Positions 9,954 to 19,169 of a stretch of DNA of 64,000 nt are shown in pieces (position 1 is the stretch's first letter; every line of letters begins with the position of its first letter). The DNA lies in contig NZ_CP006877.1 of the NCBI RefSeq assembly GCF_000816845.1, positions 3,295,001 through 3,359,000 on the forward strand, in the 5' to 3' direction. Under the pieces are notes generated by a model. The model was not told the DNA's origin, made no database searches, and worked only from the letters and a program-made list of their open reading frames with translations. The stretch is from Rhizobium gallicum bv. gallicum R602sp (lineage in GTDB: Bacteria; Pseudomonadota; Alphaproteobacteria; Rhizobiales; Rhizobiaceae). Both the position numbers and the translations under genes were made by a program.

Positions 9954-11396
9954 ATGATATCTCTTCGTATTGCTACACCGGCACTATTGCTGTTGCTGGC
10001 GGGCTGCGTGAGCGGACCGGACCACAAGCCTCCGGAGATGCCGCTGCCGGCGAAATTCGGTGAGGGCAGCACCAAGAATATCGGTGATGTTGCGACGGTG
10101 GCCTGGTGGTCGGCCTTTCGCGACAGGCAGCTCGACAGCCTGGTGGCGCGCGGTATCGATCAGAACCTCGACGTGCTGCAGGCGATGGAGCGCATTAATT
10201 CGGCGTCCTCGAATGTGACAGTTGCCGGGGCCGGCTCGCTGCCGAGCCTGGTGGTCGGCGCCTCGCACACGGTGTCGGGCCAGATGGGCTCGGAGCGCAC
10301 CCGGATAGGTGCTACCAACACCACTGGCGGCGAGGCCAATGTCTCCTGGCTGCTCGATCTCTTCGGCCAGTACCGCCGCTCCAAGGAAAGCGCGCTTGCC
10401 TCGCTCGATTCGGCCTATGCCAGCGCCGACGTGGCCCGGCTTGCCTTCCTGCAGGATCTCGTCTCGACCTATATCGACGCCCGCTTCTACCAGGAGCGCA
10501 TTGCGCTGTCGAAGGCCAACCTGCAATCGCGCCGGGAGACCTTCGACCTCACCAAGTTCCAGCTGGAAGCCGGTGCCGCCTCCAGGCTCGACGTCGTCCA
10601 GGCCGAGGGCCTGGTGCAGTCGACGCAGGCCGAAATCCCCGGTCTGGAAACCAACTTCCGCGTCTCGGCGCATCACATCGCCACGCTGCTCGGCCTGCCG
10701 GCCTCCTCGCTGATGGCCGAACTGCAGAAAGGGGCCGCCCAGCCGGTCTACCGTGCCGGCATCATCTCCGGTGTCCCGGCCGACCTGATCCGCAACCGTC
10801 CAGACATCCGCGTGGCCGAGCGCAATCTGGCAGCGGCGACCGCCAATATCGGCGTCGCCCAATCGCAGCTTTATCCGTCGATCGCACTGTCCGGCTCGAT
10901 CTCGCCGACCTGGGTCAACCCGGCCGGTGGCAGCGGCGGCGGCCTGACCACATGGTCCTTCGGCCCGACGCTCAACCTGCCGATCTTCGACGGCGGCCGC
11001 CTGCGCGCCAATGTCGACATTGCCAAGTCGGACGCCAAGACCGCCTATCTCGCCTGGAAGGCCGCGGTGCTCAACGCCGTCGAGGAGGTGGAGAACGCGC
11101 TGTCGGCGGTGCGCCGCGACGCCCAGACGGTGGAAGCGCTGCGCGCCCAGGTCAAGACGACGCAGGAATCGCTTGAACTGTCGACGGCAAGCTACAAGGA
11201 CGGCGCCTCCTCGCTGCTCGACGTGCTCGACGCCCAGCGCCAGGTGTCGCTGGCCCAGGCGAGCCTGGCAGCCGCCGTGCAGCAGATGGCCAGGGACTAC
11301 GTCTCCCTCAACGTCGCCATCGGCGGCGGCTATGCCCCGGGCGGCAAGGTCAACTCTGTCTCCGCCACAGTGGCAAAAGGCCCAACAAAGAGCTGA
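9954..11396 (+). CDS. Outer membrane efflux channel, NodT/OprM family lipoprotein
   Basis: The TolC-like exit duct of the efflux system. A lipoprotein signal ends in LLAGC (Cys near residue 18). Two OEP repeats follow, visible as long Ala/Gln/Leu-rich helices (for example SASSNVTVAGAGSLPSL and LNAVEEVENALSAVRRD), with the family motif PADLIRNRPDIRVAERNLAAA near residue 280. The 480-residue length is typical. The ATG at 9954 follows AGGAAG. It lies 159 bases after the pump gene, so a weak internal promoter is possible. A strong terminator follows, closing the operon. Confidence 0.92.
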   Translation: MISLRIATPALLLLLAGCVSGPDHKPPEMPLPAKFGEGSTKNIGDVATVAWWSAFRDRQLDSLVARGIDQNLDVLQAMERINSASSNVTVAGAGSLPSLVVGASHTVSGQMGSERTRIGATNTTGGEANVSWLLDLFGQYRRSKESALASLDSAYASADVARLAFLQDLVSTYIDARFYQERIALSKANLQSRRETFDLTKFQLEAGAASRLDVVQAEGLVQSTQAEIPGLETNFRVSAHHIATLLGLPASSLMAELQKGAAQPVYRAGIISGVPADLIRNRPDIRVAERNLAAATANIGVAQSQLYPSIALSGSISPTWVNPAGGSGGGLTTWSFGPTLNLPIFDGGRLRANVDIAKSDAKTAYLAWKAAVLNAVEEVENALSAVRRDAQTVEALRAQVKTTQESLELSTASYKDGASSLLDVLDAQRQVSLAQASLAAAVQQMARDYVSLNVAIGGGYAPGGKVNSVSATVAKGPTKS

Positions 11397-11420
11397 TAAA
11401 GCTATCTCTATGAATGAAAA

Positions 11421-11446
11421 AAGCCCCGGCAACGGGGCTTTTTTTA
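11421..11446 (+). terminator. Rho-independent terminator of the efflux operon
   Basis: Stem AAGCCCCG / CGGGGCTT around a GCAA loop, followed by a run of five further T residues, 24 bases after the stop of the outer-membrane factor gene. Confidence 0.9.
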
Positions 11447-11525
11447 TTGCTTCTCGAAAAATCCCGTGTGCAACACGCCCATCCCACAAAATGGATTCGA
11501 CAAGCCGGTGCGCTTCGGGTACGCG

Positions 11526-11543
11526 TGATTAAACGATTAATCA
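11526..11543. promoter_or_regulatory. Candidate LacI-family operator
   Basis: An 18-base palindrome with 7-base arms TGATTAA and TTAATCA around a CG centre (11534-11535). This is the shape of LacI/PurR/GalR operators. It ends 16 bases before the start codon of the LacI-type gene, where binding would repress the regulator and the operon behind it. Confidence 0.7.
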
Positions 11544-11559
11544 AACGCATTATGAAATC

Positions 11560-12603
11560 ATGGCTCAGTTGCGCCCGGTACCGAACCTCAGCAGGATTGC
11601 GACGTCGCTTGGCGTGTCGGTCGCAACGGTGTCGAACGCGCTTTCGGGCAAGGGGCGCGTCTCGGAGCAGCTCGTCGGAAAGATCAGGGAACATGCCGCG
11701 GAGCTCGGATATATTCCAAGCCAGGCGGGTCGGGCGCTTCGCACCGGCCGAAGCGGCGTGCTCGGCCTCGTTCTCCCCGACATCGCAAACCCCCTCTTTC
11801 CTAAGATTGCGCAGGCGATTGAATTCGCCGCCGCCTCTGCCGGTTACGGCGTACTGATCGCCGACTCGCGCGGCAATGTCTCGGCGCAGACCGAAGCAAT
11901 CAACCGGCTGGTCGAACGCGGCGTCGACGGTATGGTGATCGTGCCCCGCCGCGCAACGCGCATATCCGCGGCAAGCTGCCCAGTTGCCGTCATCGACACG
12001 GCATCGACCCCCGGCAACACGGTTGCAGCCGATCACTGGCAGGGTGGCGAACTGATTGCCGCTCACCTCGCTGATCTCGGCCACAAGCGAATCCTCATCA
12101 TCGGCAACAATCCGGAATCGAACGTGCAGAACGATCGGGCGAGCGGCATCCGTTCGGGCCTTTGTCCGGGCATGAGCGCCGAAACGCTCTGGATCGAAAA
12201 ACTTGAACATCAGGCTGGCAGCGGCTGCCCGCTCGGTCTTGCAAGAAAGGTCGAGGAGGGCTTCAGCGCCTTTGCCGCCTTGTCCGACCTTCAGGCGCTG
12301 CGGGTGCTCACGGAGCTGCAGCGCGACGGCGTCGATGTGCCTGCCGAGGCCAGCGTCACCGGTTTTGACGACCTCATCTGGTCTGCGGTCGTGACGCCTG
12401 CGCTTACCACGGTGAAGATGGACATGGACGCCATTGCCGAAATCGCCGTATCGGCCTTGCTTGACAGCATAAACACAGGTCGCACCAGGGAGGGCGCACT
12501 CGTGACCGCGCAGAATGATCGCGTGCCCATGCAACTGATCATCCGCCAATCGTCCGGGCCGGCAAAGCCGGTTCAAGAAAACCTGCAGATGGAGAACTCA
12601 TGA
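11560..12603 (+). CDS. LacI family transcriptional regulator of purine uptake/salvage operon
   Basis: A 347-residue regulator. The N-terminal helix-turn-helix (LSRIATSLGVSVATVSNALSG) and hinge helix (PSQAGRALRTGRS) are followed by a periplasmic-binding-protein-like effector domain with the typical LGLVLPDIANPLFPKI opening. The ATG at 11560 follows a palindromic operator. The gene is first in a collinear run whose next start is only 2 bases after its stop, so it is probably autoregulated with the transporter. Given the downstream nucleoside hydrolase and adenine deaminase, a purine or nucleoside is the likely effector. That is inference from context. Confidence 0.88.
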   Translation: MAQLRPVPNLSRIATSLGVSVATVSNALSGKGRVSEQLVGKIREHAAELGYIPSQAGRALRTGRSGVLGLVLPDIANPLFPKIAQAIEFAAASAGYGVLIADSRGNVSAQTEAINRLVERGVDGMVIVPRRATRISAASCPVAVIDTASTPGNTVAADHWQGGELIAAHLADLGHKRILIIGNNPESNVQNDRASGIRSGLCPGMSAETLWIEKLEHQAGSGCPLGLARKVEEGFSAFAALSDLQALRVLTELQRDGVDVPAEASVTGFDDLIWSAVVTPALTTVKMDMDAIAEIAVSALLDSINTGRTREGALVTAQNDRVPMQLIIRQSSGPAKPVQENLQMENS

Positions 12604-12604
12604 C

Positions 12605-13627
12605 ATGAAGACATCCCTCATCGCATCGGCAGCGCTGCTCGCGCTTATCCCGCTCGGCGCCGTGGCGCAGGATCGCACTCTGACTATTTCCGTCTATGCC
12701 TTTGCGCAGGACGACTTCAAGACGCTGGTCTATGATCCCTTCGAAAAGCAATGTGGCTGCAAGCTCGTCGTCGAGACGGGCAACAGCGTCGAACGCCTCG
12801 CCAAGATGGAGGCGAACAAGGCAAATCCGGTTGTCGACATGGCTGTCGTCTCGATGGCGGATGCGCTGTCGGCCTCCCGCAAGGGGCTGGTGGAAAAGAT
12901 CGATCCGTCCAAGCTTACCAACTTCGGCAAGCTCTACGATCTCGCCAAGGACCCGAACGGCGACGGCATGAGCGTCGGATACACGTTCTATGCCACGTCT
13001 ATCGCCTACCGCTCGGACAAGATGAAGATCGAGTCCTGGGCCGATCTCCTGAAGCCGGAGTATGTCGGCCACGTCGCCTTTCCGAACGTGACCACCAACC
13101 AGGGACCGCCGGCGCTCTACATGCTCGGCCTCGCACTCGGCAAGGATACGCCCGACCTCAAGGGACCGATCGAAGCCGTCGGCGAAAAGAAGGATGACAT
13201 CGTCACCTTCTACGAGAAGTCCTCGCAGCTGATACAGCTCATGCAGCAAGAGGAAATCTGGGCCGCGCCGATCGGCCGTTTCTCCTGGGCTGGCTTCACC
13301 AAGCTCGACCTTCCGGTCACCTGGGCGACACCGAAGGAAGGCCAGACCGGCGGTATGAATGTCATGGTCGTGACCAAAGGCTCGAAGAATCAGGATCTGG
13401 CGCTGCAGTTCATGGATTTCTGGCTCTCGACCGACATCCAGACGAAACTCGCCGAAAAGCTGATCGATAGTCCCGCAAACAAGGACGTGAAGGTTTCCGA
13501 GGCCGCCGCCAACAACCTCACTTACGGCGAGGACACAGCCAAGAGCCTCAAGCTCATTCCGTCCGCAGCAGCGCTCGACAATCGCGACGCATGGCTTTCG
13601 GAATGGAACGACAAGGTCGGCCAGTAA
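12605..13627 (+). CDS. ABC transporter substrate-binding protein, polyamine/iron-type
   Basis: A 340-residue periplasmic binding protein with a signal peptide cleaved after AVAQ (about residue 22). The family opening LTISVYAFAQDDFKTLVYDPFEKQ resembles the spermidine/putrescine and Fe(III) binding proteins (PotD/FutA-like). Two cysteines at CGC (about residue 51) follow. It is encoded 2 bases after the LacI gene and ahead of two permeases and an ATPase. The family usually binds polyamines, metals, thiamine or opines. The salvage enzymes at the operon end suggest that here it captures a purine compound. The ligand has not been shown. Confidence 0.88.
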   Translation: MKTSLIASAALLALIPLGAVAQDRTLTISVYAFAQDDFKTLVYDPFEKQCGCKLVVETGNSVERLAKMEANKANPVVDMAVVSMADALSASRKGLVEKIDPSKLTNFGKLYDLAKDPNGDGMSVGYTFYATSIAYRSDKMKIESWADLLKPEYVGHVAFPNVTTNQGPPALYMLGLALGKDTPDLKGPIEAVGEKKDDIVTFYEKSSQLIQLMQQEEIWAAPIGRFSWAGFTKLDLPVTWATPKEGQTGGMNVMVVTKGSKNQDLALQFMDFWLSTDIQTKLAEKLIDSPANKDVKVSEAAANNLTYGEDTAKSLKLIPSAAALDNRDAWLSEWNDKVGQ

Positions 13628-13693
13628 GGCGCCCATTACCCGGTTCCGGCTTGCCGGGACCGCCCATTCCGCCGCCATACCGAAAGGCGCATC

Positions 13694-14521
13694 ATGTTTC
13701 AGAACCGAGCGGAAGCCTTGGCGCTTGCCCTGCCCGCAGCGGTCTTTGCAGCCGTGGTTTTTCTGCTCCCCGTTGCCATCCTGCTTTCGGAAGGCTTTCG
13801 CCTGGAAGGCGCCTGGACGCTTTCCGCCTATGGCGACTTCTTCTCCGGGACGCTGAACCGCACCGTCTTCATCCGCACCTTCAAGCTTGGTCTTGAGGTG
13901 ACGGCCGTTTCGGCGATCATCGGCTATGCCGCAGCTTTCGCCATCGTCAACCTGCCGCCCAAGGGCAAGGGCCGGATGATCGGCCTGGTTACCCTGCCGC
14001 TGATGATCTCGCCCGTTGCCCGTACCTATGCCTGGATCGTCATCCTCGGCCGCACCGGCATCGTCAACCAGGCGCTGACCGGCATGGGCCTCAGCGACGG
14101 ACCGCTACGCCTTCTCTTTACTGAAACGGCCGTGTTCATCGGCCTGCTGCAGCTCTTCTTGCCCCTGATGATCCTTTCATTGATCAGCGCGCTCGAAAAT
14201 ATGCCGAAGGATGCGATCCCGGCGGCGCGCGTGCTCGGCGCCAACTGGTTCCAGGTTTTCTGGAAGGTCATCCTGCCGCTCACCCGCGAGGGCCTCGTCG
14301 TCGGCGGCACGCTCGTCTTTACCGGCTCGCTGACGGCCTATATCACGCCCGCCGTGCTTGGCGGTTCCAAGGTGCTGATGCTCGAAACGCTGCTCTACCA
14401 GCAGGTCTCCGTCGCCAACAACTTCGTTTCCGCAAGCGTCATCGCCTTCATGCTGATCGTTATGAGCTTCGCCGCGAATATTCTGCTGAAGCGCCTGGCA
14501 ACTGCAAGGAACAAGCGATGA
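13694..14521 (+). CDS. ABC transporter permease, PotB-like
   Basis: A 275-residue inner-membrane permease of the binding-protein-dependent type, with about six helices. The cytoplasmic coupling motif (EAA loop) is seen around NMPKDAIPAARVLGANWFQV near residue 170. It corresponds to the first permease of polyamine/opine/phosphonate-type importers. It begins 66 bases after the binding-protein gene and overlaps the next permease by 4 bases (ATGA), so the two subunits are translationally coupled. Confidence 0.88.
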   Translation: MFQNRAEALALALPAAVFAAVVFLLPVAILLSEGFRLEGAWTLSAYGDFFSGTLNRTVFIRTFKLGLEVTAVSAIIGYAAAFAIVNLPPKGKGRMIGLVTLPLMISPVARTYAWIVILGRTGIVNQALTGMGLSDGPLRLLFTETAVFIGLLQLFLPLMILSLISALENMPKDAIPAARVLGANWFQVFWKVILPLTREGLVVGGTLVFTGSLTAYITPAVLGGSKVLMLETLLYQQVSVANNFVSASVIAFMLIVMSFAANILLKRLATARNKR

Positions 14522-15297
14522 CCGCCCGTCTGTTCTCACCGATCGTGCTTTTCCTCGTGCTGGCGTTCCTGATCGGGCCGTTTCTCATCATCATCGCCGC
14601 ATCGCTTTCGGCCGGCGATACGCTCGCCTTTCCGCCGCAAGGCCTCTCGCTTCGCTGGGTGATCAAGGTCTTCACCATAGAGAGCTTCCGCGACAGCTTT
14701 TCGATGTCGATGTTGCTTGCAGTCTTCGGAACGCTCGCCGCCCTCGTGCTCGGCATTCCGGCCGCCTACGCTCTGTCGCGCTATCGGCTGCCCTTCGGTG
14801 AAACGGTCCGAACCGTCGTCTCGCTGCCGATCATCGTCCCGGGCATCATCGTCGGCCTCGCATTATTGCGTTACCTCGTCGTGCCCTTCGGCTTCAACAT
14901 CACGCTGGCGCTCTTCTTCGCCCACACGGCGCTCGTGCTGCCCTATGCCGTGCGCGTCGTCTCCGCAAGCCTCGACAATTTGCGTTCAGACATCGAGGAA
15001 GCCGCCGTGCTGCTCGGCTCGTCGCGCCTCGGCGCCTTCTTCCGTGTCGTGATGCCGAATATCCGCGGCGGCATTCTTGCCGCCTTCATCCTCGGCTTCG
15101 TCACCAGCTTCAACCAGGTGCCGGTCTCGCTTTTTTTGTCCGGCCCTGGTGTGCGCACGCTGCCAATCGATATGCTGGGCTACATGGAAACCACTTACGA
15201 CCCGTCGATCGCCGCGCTCTCCTCGCTGCTCGCCTTCCTTTCCATCGGCATCGTCTTCCTCGCCGAACGCTTCCTGGGACTGTCTCGTTATGTCTGA
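14518..15297 (+). CDS. ABC transporter permease, PotC-like
   Basis: The second permease (259 residues) of the same importer. It has six predicted helices and an EAA-type loop near DIEEAAVLLGSSRLGAFFRV (about residue 160). A 4-base overlap joins it to the preceding permease and an 8-base overlap to the ATPase gene. Length and layout fit the PotC-like partner of a heterodimeric permease. Confidence 0.88.
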   Translation: MTARLFSPIVLFLVLAFLIGPFLIIIAASLSAGDTLAFPPQGLSLRWVIKVFTIESFRDSFSMSMLLAVFGTLAALVLGIPAAYALSRYRLPFGETVRTVVSLPIIVPGIIVGLALLRYLVVPFGFNITLALFFAHTALVLPYAVRVVSASLDNLRSDIEEAAVLLGSSRLGAFFRVVMPNIRGGILAAFILGFVTSFNQVPVSLFLSGPGVRTLPIDMLGYMETTYDPSIAALSSLLAFLSIGIVFLAERFLGLSRYV

Positions 15298-16312
15298 TGT
15301 CTATCTTCAACTCGATAAGCTGACGCTGGCCTACGGCGATACGGTCGCCGTGAAGGATCTCGACCTGTCGATCGCCAAGGGCGAACTCGTCGCCTTGCTC
15401 GGCCCTTCAGGCTGCGGCAAGACGACGACGATGCGCTCCATTGCAGGTCTGCTCGCGCCCGCCTCCGGCCGCATCAATCTCGATGGCGCCGACATCACGC
15501 GGGTTTCGGCCAACAAGCGCGCCGTCGGCCTCGTCTTCCAGTCCTACGCGCTCTTCCCGCACCTGACGGTCTATGAGAACGTCGCCTTCGGCCTTCGCCT
15601 CAAGGGTATCAACGGACAGACCCTCGATAGCCGCGTCAACGCCGGCATCAAGTCAGTCGGCCTCTCCAGTTTCGCTTCACGCAAACCCGCAGAACTCTCC
15701 GGCGGCCAGCAGCAGCGAGTGGCGCTTGCCCGTTCCATGGTCATGGAGCCGAAGGTGCTCCTGCTTGACGAGCCGCTCTCCAACCTCGACGCGCGCCTGC
15801 GCCTCGAAATGCGGGCAGAACTGCAGCGCGTGCAAAAGGAAACCGGCGTTACTATGATCTTCGTCACCCACGACCAGGCGGAGGCCCTGGCCCTTGCCGA
15901 CCGTATCGTGGTCATGCTGAACGGCGGCATAGAGCAGATCGGCACGCCGGAAGAAATCTACAACAAGCCGGTCTCCGCCTTCGTTGCCGATTTCGTCGGC
16001 TTCGAGAATGTCTTCAAGCTGCAGAACGGCAGGCTTGTCACGCCGAACGGCGCCATTGAACTTTCCCTTCCCGCTCCGCAGGCGGCAGGGCTGGCCTGGC
16101 GGCCGAGCTCGGTCGCGCTTGGTTCCGGTCCTTTCCAGGGCGCCGTGCGCGGCACCTCCTTTGCCGGCAACACGCGCGAATATCTGCTTGATACGCCGCT
16201 CGGGCGGGTCAAGGCCGAGGTGGATGCAAGCCTGCCGCCGCACGAAATCGGCGCGTCACTTTCCTTCGACCTACCGCTTGCGGCGGCTGCAACTCTCACG
16301 CGCTTCGGGTGA
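15290..16312 (+). CDS. ABC transporter ATP-binding protein, PotA-like
   Basis: A 340-residue importer ATPase. Walker A is GPSGCGKTT (about residue 38), the Q-loop is VFQSYALFPHLT, the signature is LSGGQQQR, Walker B is VLLLDEPLSNLDA, and the switch His is in FVTHDQAEA. The C-terminal 100 residues form the TOBE/MOP-like regulatory domain usual in PotA/UgpC proteins. The ATG at 15290 lies inside the end of the second permease gene. The next gene begins 4 bases after its stop, linking transport directly to nucleoside hydrolysis. Confidence 0.92.
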   Translation: MSDVYLQLDKLTLAYGDTVAVKDLDLSIAKGELVALLGPSGCGKTTTMRSIAGLLAPASGRINLDGADITRVSANKRAVGLVFQSYALFPHLTVYENVAFGLRLKGINGQTLDSRVNAGIKSVGLSSFASRKPAELSGGQQQRVALARSMVMEPKVLLLDEPLSNLDARLRLEMRAELQRVQKETGVTMIFVTHDQAEALALADRIVVMLNGGIEQIGTPEEIYNKPVSAFVADFVGFENVFKLQNGRLVTPNGAIELSLPAPQAAGLAWRPSSVALGSGPFQGAVRGTSFAGNTREYLLDTPLGRVKAEVDASLPPHEIGASLSFDLPLAAAATLTRFG

Positions 16313-16316
16313 CATC

Positions 16317-17234
16317 ATGGGCGTTTGGATTGATACCGATATGGGCTTTGACGACATCGCCGCCATTTTGGTGGTTGATCAGTCCGAGCTCGAGATCGAC
16401 GGCGTCTCACTCGTCTTCGGCAACACGCCGCTCACCCAGGTGCAGGCAAACGCCGCTGGTGCCATGCAAACCTTCGGCTGGGCATTCCCCATCCACACCG
16501 GCCGCGCCCAACCAGTCCTGGGCAAGTACGAGACCGCCCAGGCGATCCTCGGCGATACCGGCATCCCGACGATCGGAAGGGGCCTGCCAGCAGCGGCGCT
16601 TGCAATGAGCGACGCCTTCACTGCTCTTTGCCGCTGGCTCGAGGCTGACGGTCCGCGCCGTATCCTGGCGCTTGGCCCGCTGACGAATATCGCGGCCGTG
16701 GCGCTCGCGCGTCCGGATCTTTCCGCCCGCATCACCGAACTCACCTGGATGGGCGGCGGCGTCACTGCCGGCAATCATACGGCCTCGGCGGAATTCAACG
16801 CCTTTGCCGATCCCGAAGCGCTGGCGATCGTCATCGCCCATGGGATGCCACTGCGCATGGTCGATCTCGACCTCTGCCGCAAAGTGCTCGCCAGACCGGA
16901 AGACGCGGAACCCGTGCGCAGCGCAGGCGGCACGAGGGCCGAACTCCTGGCCGACATGTTTGCCGGTTACATCCGCATCGGCACCAGCCGCGGCCGCCCC
17001 GCCATGGCGATCTACGATCCGTGCGCCGCCGTGGCCTTCGTGGCGCCGGATGTTGTCAAGTTCCATCCCGCCCGTATCGATGTCGAACTGGGGGGCCGGT
17101 TGACCCGCGGCCGCACGGTGGTCGAGACGCGCGACACGCATGCCGCGTTTAACGCCCAGTTCGGCGCCGATATCGACGCCGAGACGGCGCGCACCATCAT
17201 CCTCGCAACCCTGGTCAACGAGGCCCGCAAATGA
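16317..17234 (+). CDS. Nucleoside hydrolase (inosine/uridine-preferring family)
   Basis: Cleaves the N-glycosidic bond of ribonucleosides, giving free base and ribose. The N-terminal calcium and ribose-binding cluster is DTDMGFDD (residues 6-13); family members usually have Pro where Met stands here. Further expected motifs are LALGPLTNIA, the MGGG turn and the late EFNAFADPEA block that supplies Asn/Asp ligands. The 305-residue length is standard. It starts 4 bases after the transporter ATPase gene and overlaps the adenine deaminase gene by 4 bases. A cytosolic step that frees adenine or hypoxanthine from an imported nucleoside is the natural reading. Confidence 0.88.
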   Translation: MGVWIDTDMGFDDIAAILVVDQSELEIDGVSLVFGNTPLTQVQANAAGAMQTFGWAFPIHTGRAQPVLGKYETAQAILGDTGIPTIGRGLPAAALAMSDAFTALCRWLEADGPRRILALGPLTNIAAVALARPDLSARITELTWMGGGVTAGNHTASAEFNAFADPEALAIVIAHGMPLRMVDLDLCRKVLARPEDAEPVRSAGGTRAELLADMFAGYIRIGTSRGRPAMAIYDPCAAVAFVAPDVVKFHPARIDVELGGRLTRGRTVVETRDTHAAFNAQFGADIDAETARTIILATLVNEARK

Positions 17235-19018
17235 ACGCAGAACTTGGGAGGGAACCCGCAGACATCACTGATCCGTCGCTGCGCACCCGCGCCGTTGCCG
17301 CCGCAAGGGGCGCTGCTCCGTTCGACGCGCTGATCACCAGCGGCAAACTGCTCGACGTGGTCACCGGCCGCTTCCGCGATGCGGATATCGGCCTCGTCGG
17401 CCCGCTGATCGCCAGCGTGCACGCGCCGGGCACCCGCACCGACGCCAGCGAACGCATCGATGCCGGCGGCACGTTCGTCACGCCCGGCCTGATCGATACG
17501 CACATGCATATCGAAAGCTCGATGGTGACGCCTGCCGAATATACCGCGGCCGTCCTGCCGCGCGGCGTAACGACGATCCTCTGGGATCCGCACGAATTCG
17601 CCAATGTGCATGGCCTTGACGGCGTGCGCTGGGCGATCGAGGCTTCCCGCGCTCTGCCTTTGCACATGATCCTGCTGGCCCCGTCTTGCGTTCCTTCGGC
17701 ACCCGGCCTGGAAATGGCAGGCGCCGACTTTGACGCTTCGGTCATTGCCGGAATGCTGCGCTTGCCGGCACTCGGCGGCGTTGCCGAAGTCATGAACATG
17801 CGCGGCGTCATCGACGGCGATCCGCGCATGAACGCCATCGTTCAAGCGGGGCTCGCCTCGGGCAAGCTCGTCTGCGGCCACGCCCGCGGGCTGGAAGGCG
17901 CCGATCTCAACGCCTTCATGGCGGCCGGCATCACCTCCGATCACGAGCTGACCTCCGGCGCCGACCTTCTCTCCAAGCTTAGCGCCGGAATGACGATTGA
18001 ACTCCGCGGCTCGCATGATCACCTCCTTGAGGAATTCGTCCAGACGCTGAATGGCATCGGTCATATGCCGCCAACTGTGACGCTTTGCACAGACGACGTC
18101 TTTCCGGATGAACTCGAAAGGGATGGTGCCCTCGACGACGTCATCCGCCGTCTGGTCCGCTACGGCATGAAGCCGGAATGGGCACTCCGCGCTGCGACGT
18201 TCAACGCCGCCGAACGCCTGAAACGCAACGACCTCGGCTTGATTGCCGCCGGACGACGCGCAGATATCGTCCTCTTCGAAGACCTGCAGGACTTCAAAGC
18301 CCGCACGGTCATCACCAATGGCCGCGTGACGGCGCAGAACGGCAAGCTTATGTCGCCGGTCCATTCGCTCGACTCCGCGCCGCTTACCAATTCCGTTAAG
18401 CTTTCGCCGCTAACCGAAGACGATTTCAAAGTGCCGTCGAAGGGCAATCGCGTCCGCATCGCCACGATCGACCGGCCGCGCTTCACGCAATGGGGCAAAG
18501 CCGATGCAAAGGTTAAGGACGGTTTCGTCGTTCCACCGCCGGACTGCGCCATGATCGCCGTCGCCCATCGTCACGGCAGGGCGGATGGCCGTCCGCGCAC
18601 CGGCTTCCTGAAGGGCTGGGGAAAATGGCGCGGCGCTTTCTGCACCACGGTATCCCATGACAGCCATAACCTCACCGCCTTCGGCGGCAATGCGCGCGAC
18701 ATGGCGCTCGCTGCGAACGCCGTCATCGCGGCAGGCGGCGGCATGGCCGTTGCCAGGGATGGTCAGATCGAAGCGATGCTGCCGCTGCCGCTTTCCGGCC
18801 TCGTCACCGAAATGTCGCTGAAGGACACCGCCTCGGCCTTCCGCAATATTCGCAAGGCAATGGAAAAGATCGTCGACTGGCAACCGCCCTACCTTGTCTT
18901 CAAGGCCTGCTTCGGCGCGACACTCGCCTGCAACACCGGCCCGCATCAGACGGACCGAGGGATTGCGGATGTGTTGACGGGAAAGGTGCTGGAAAGCCCG
19001 GTTCTGGAGATTTTGTAG
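17231..19018 (+). CDS. ade: Adenine deaminase
   Basis: Hydrolyses adenine to hypoxanthine and ammonia. The 595-residue amidohydrolase shows the metal-binding HMHIESS (about residue 94), DPHE, HARGL, SDHE and TDD motifs in order, plus the C-terminal adenine-deaminase domain with SHDSHNL. The ATG overlaps the nucleoside hydrolase stop by 4 bases (ATGA), so the two enzymes are made together. This is the last gene of the LacI-headed operon and completes a plausible path from adenosine through adenine to hypoxanthine. The N-terminal extension of about 25 residues before the barrel is longer than in B. subtilis-type enzymes. Confidence 0.92.
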   Translation: MNAELGREPADITDPSLRTRAVAAARGAAPFDALITSGKLLDVVTGRFRDADIGLVGPLIASVHAPGTRTDASERIDAGGTFVTPGLIDTHMHIESSMVTPAEYTAAVLPRGVTTILWDPHEFANVHGLDGVRWAIEASRALPLHMILLAPSCVPSAPGLEMAGADFDASVIAGMLRLPALGGVAEVMNMRGVIDGDPRMNAIVQAGLASGKLVCGHARGLEGADLNAFMAAGITSDHELTSGADLLSKLSAGMTIELRGSHDHLLEEFVQTLNGIGHMPPTVTLCTDDVFPDELERDGALDDVIRRLVRYGMKPEWALRAATFNAAERLKRNDLGLIAAGRRADIVLFEDLQDFKARTVITNGRVTAQNGKLMSPVHSLDSAPLTNSVKLSPLTEDDFKVPSKGNRVRIATIDRPRFTQWGKADAKVKDGFVVPPPDCAMIAVAHRHGRADGRPRTGFLKGWGKWRGAFCTTVSHDSHNLTAFGGNARDMALAANAVIAAGGGMAVARDGQIEAMLPLPLSGLVTEMSLKDTASAFRNIRKAMEKIVDWQPPYLVFKACFGATLACNTGPHQTDRGIADVLTGKVLESPVLEIL

Positions 19019-19169
19019 CGGACGCGGGAGCTTGCCGCTCCCCATCCGACCTTCCGGTGAAGTTCTGCCGCTGACAAGAAGAGGAAGGGTTGGGGCATTG
19101 CCGCGAACCCCTTCTTTCCTCGGAAAGGAAGGGCTCCGGCAGGCAGATTAAGCAGGAGGCCGCGAGCTC

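Noticed and set aside
9984..11489. 501-codon minus-strand open frame opposite the outer membrane efflux gene
   Set aside because: High-GC shadow frame; the plus strand encodes a clear NodT-type lipoprotein with signal peptide and ribosome-binding site.
11350..12576. 408-codon minus-strand open frame opposite the LacI gene
   Set aside because: Shadow frame without known domain; the plus strand shows a full LacI-family regulator.
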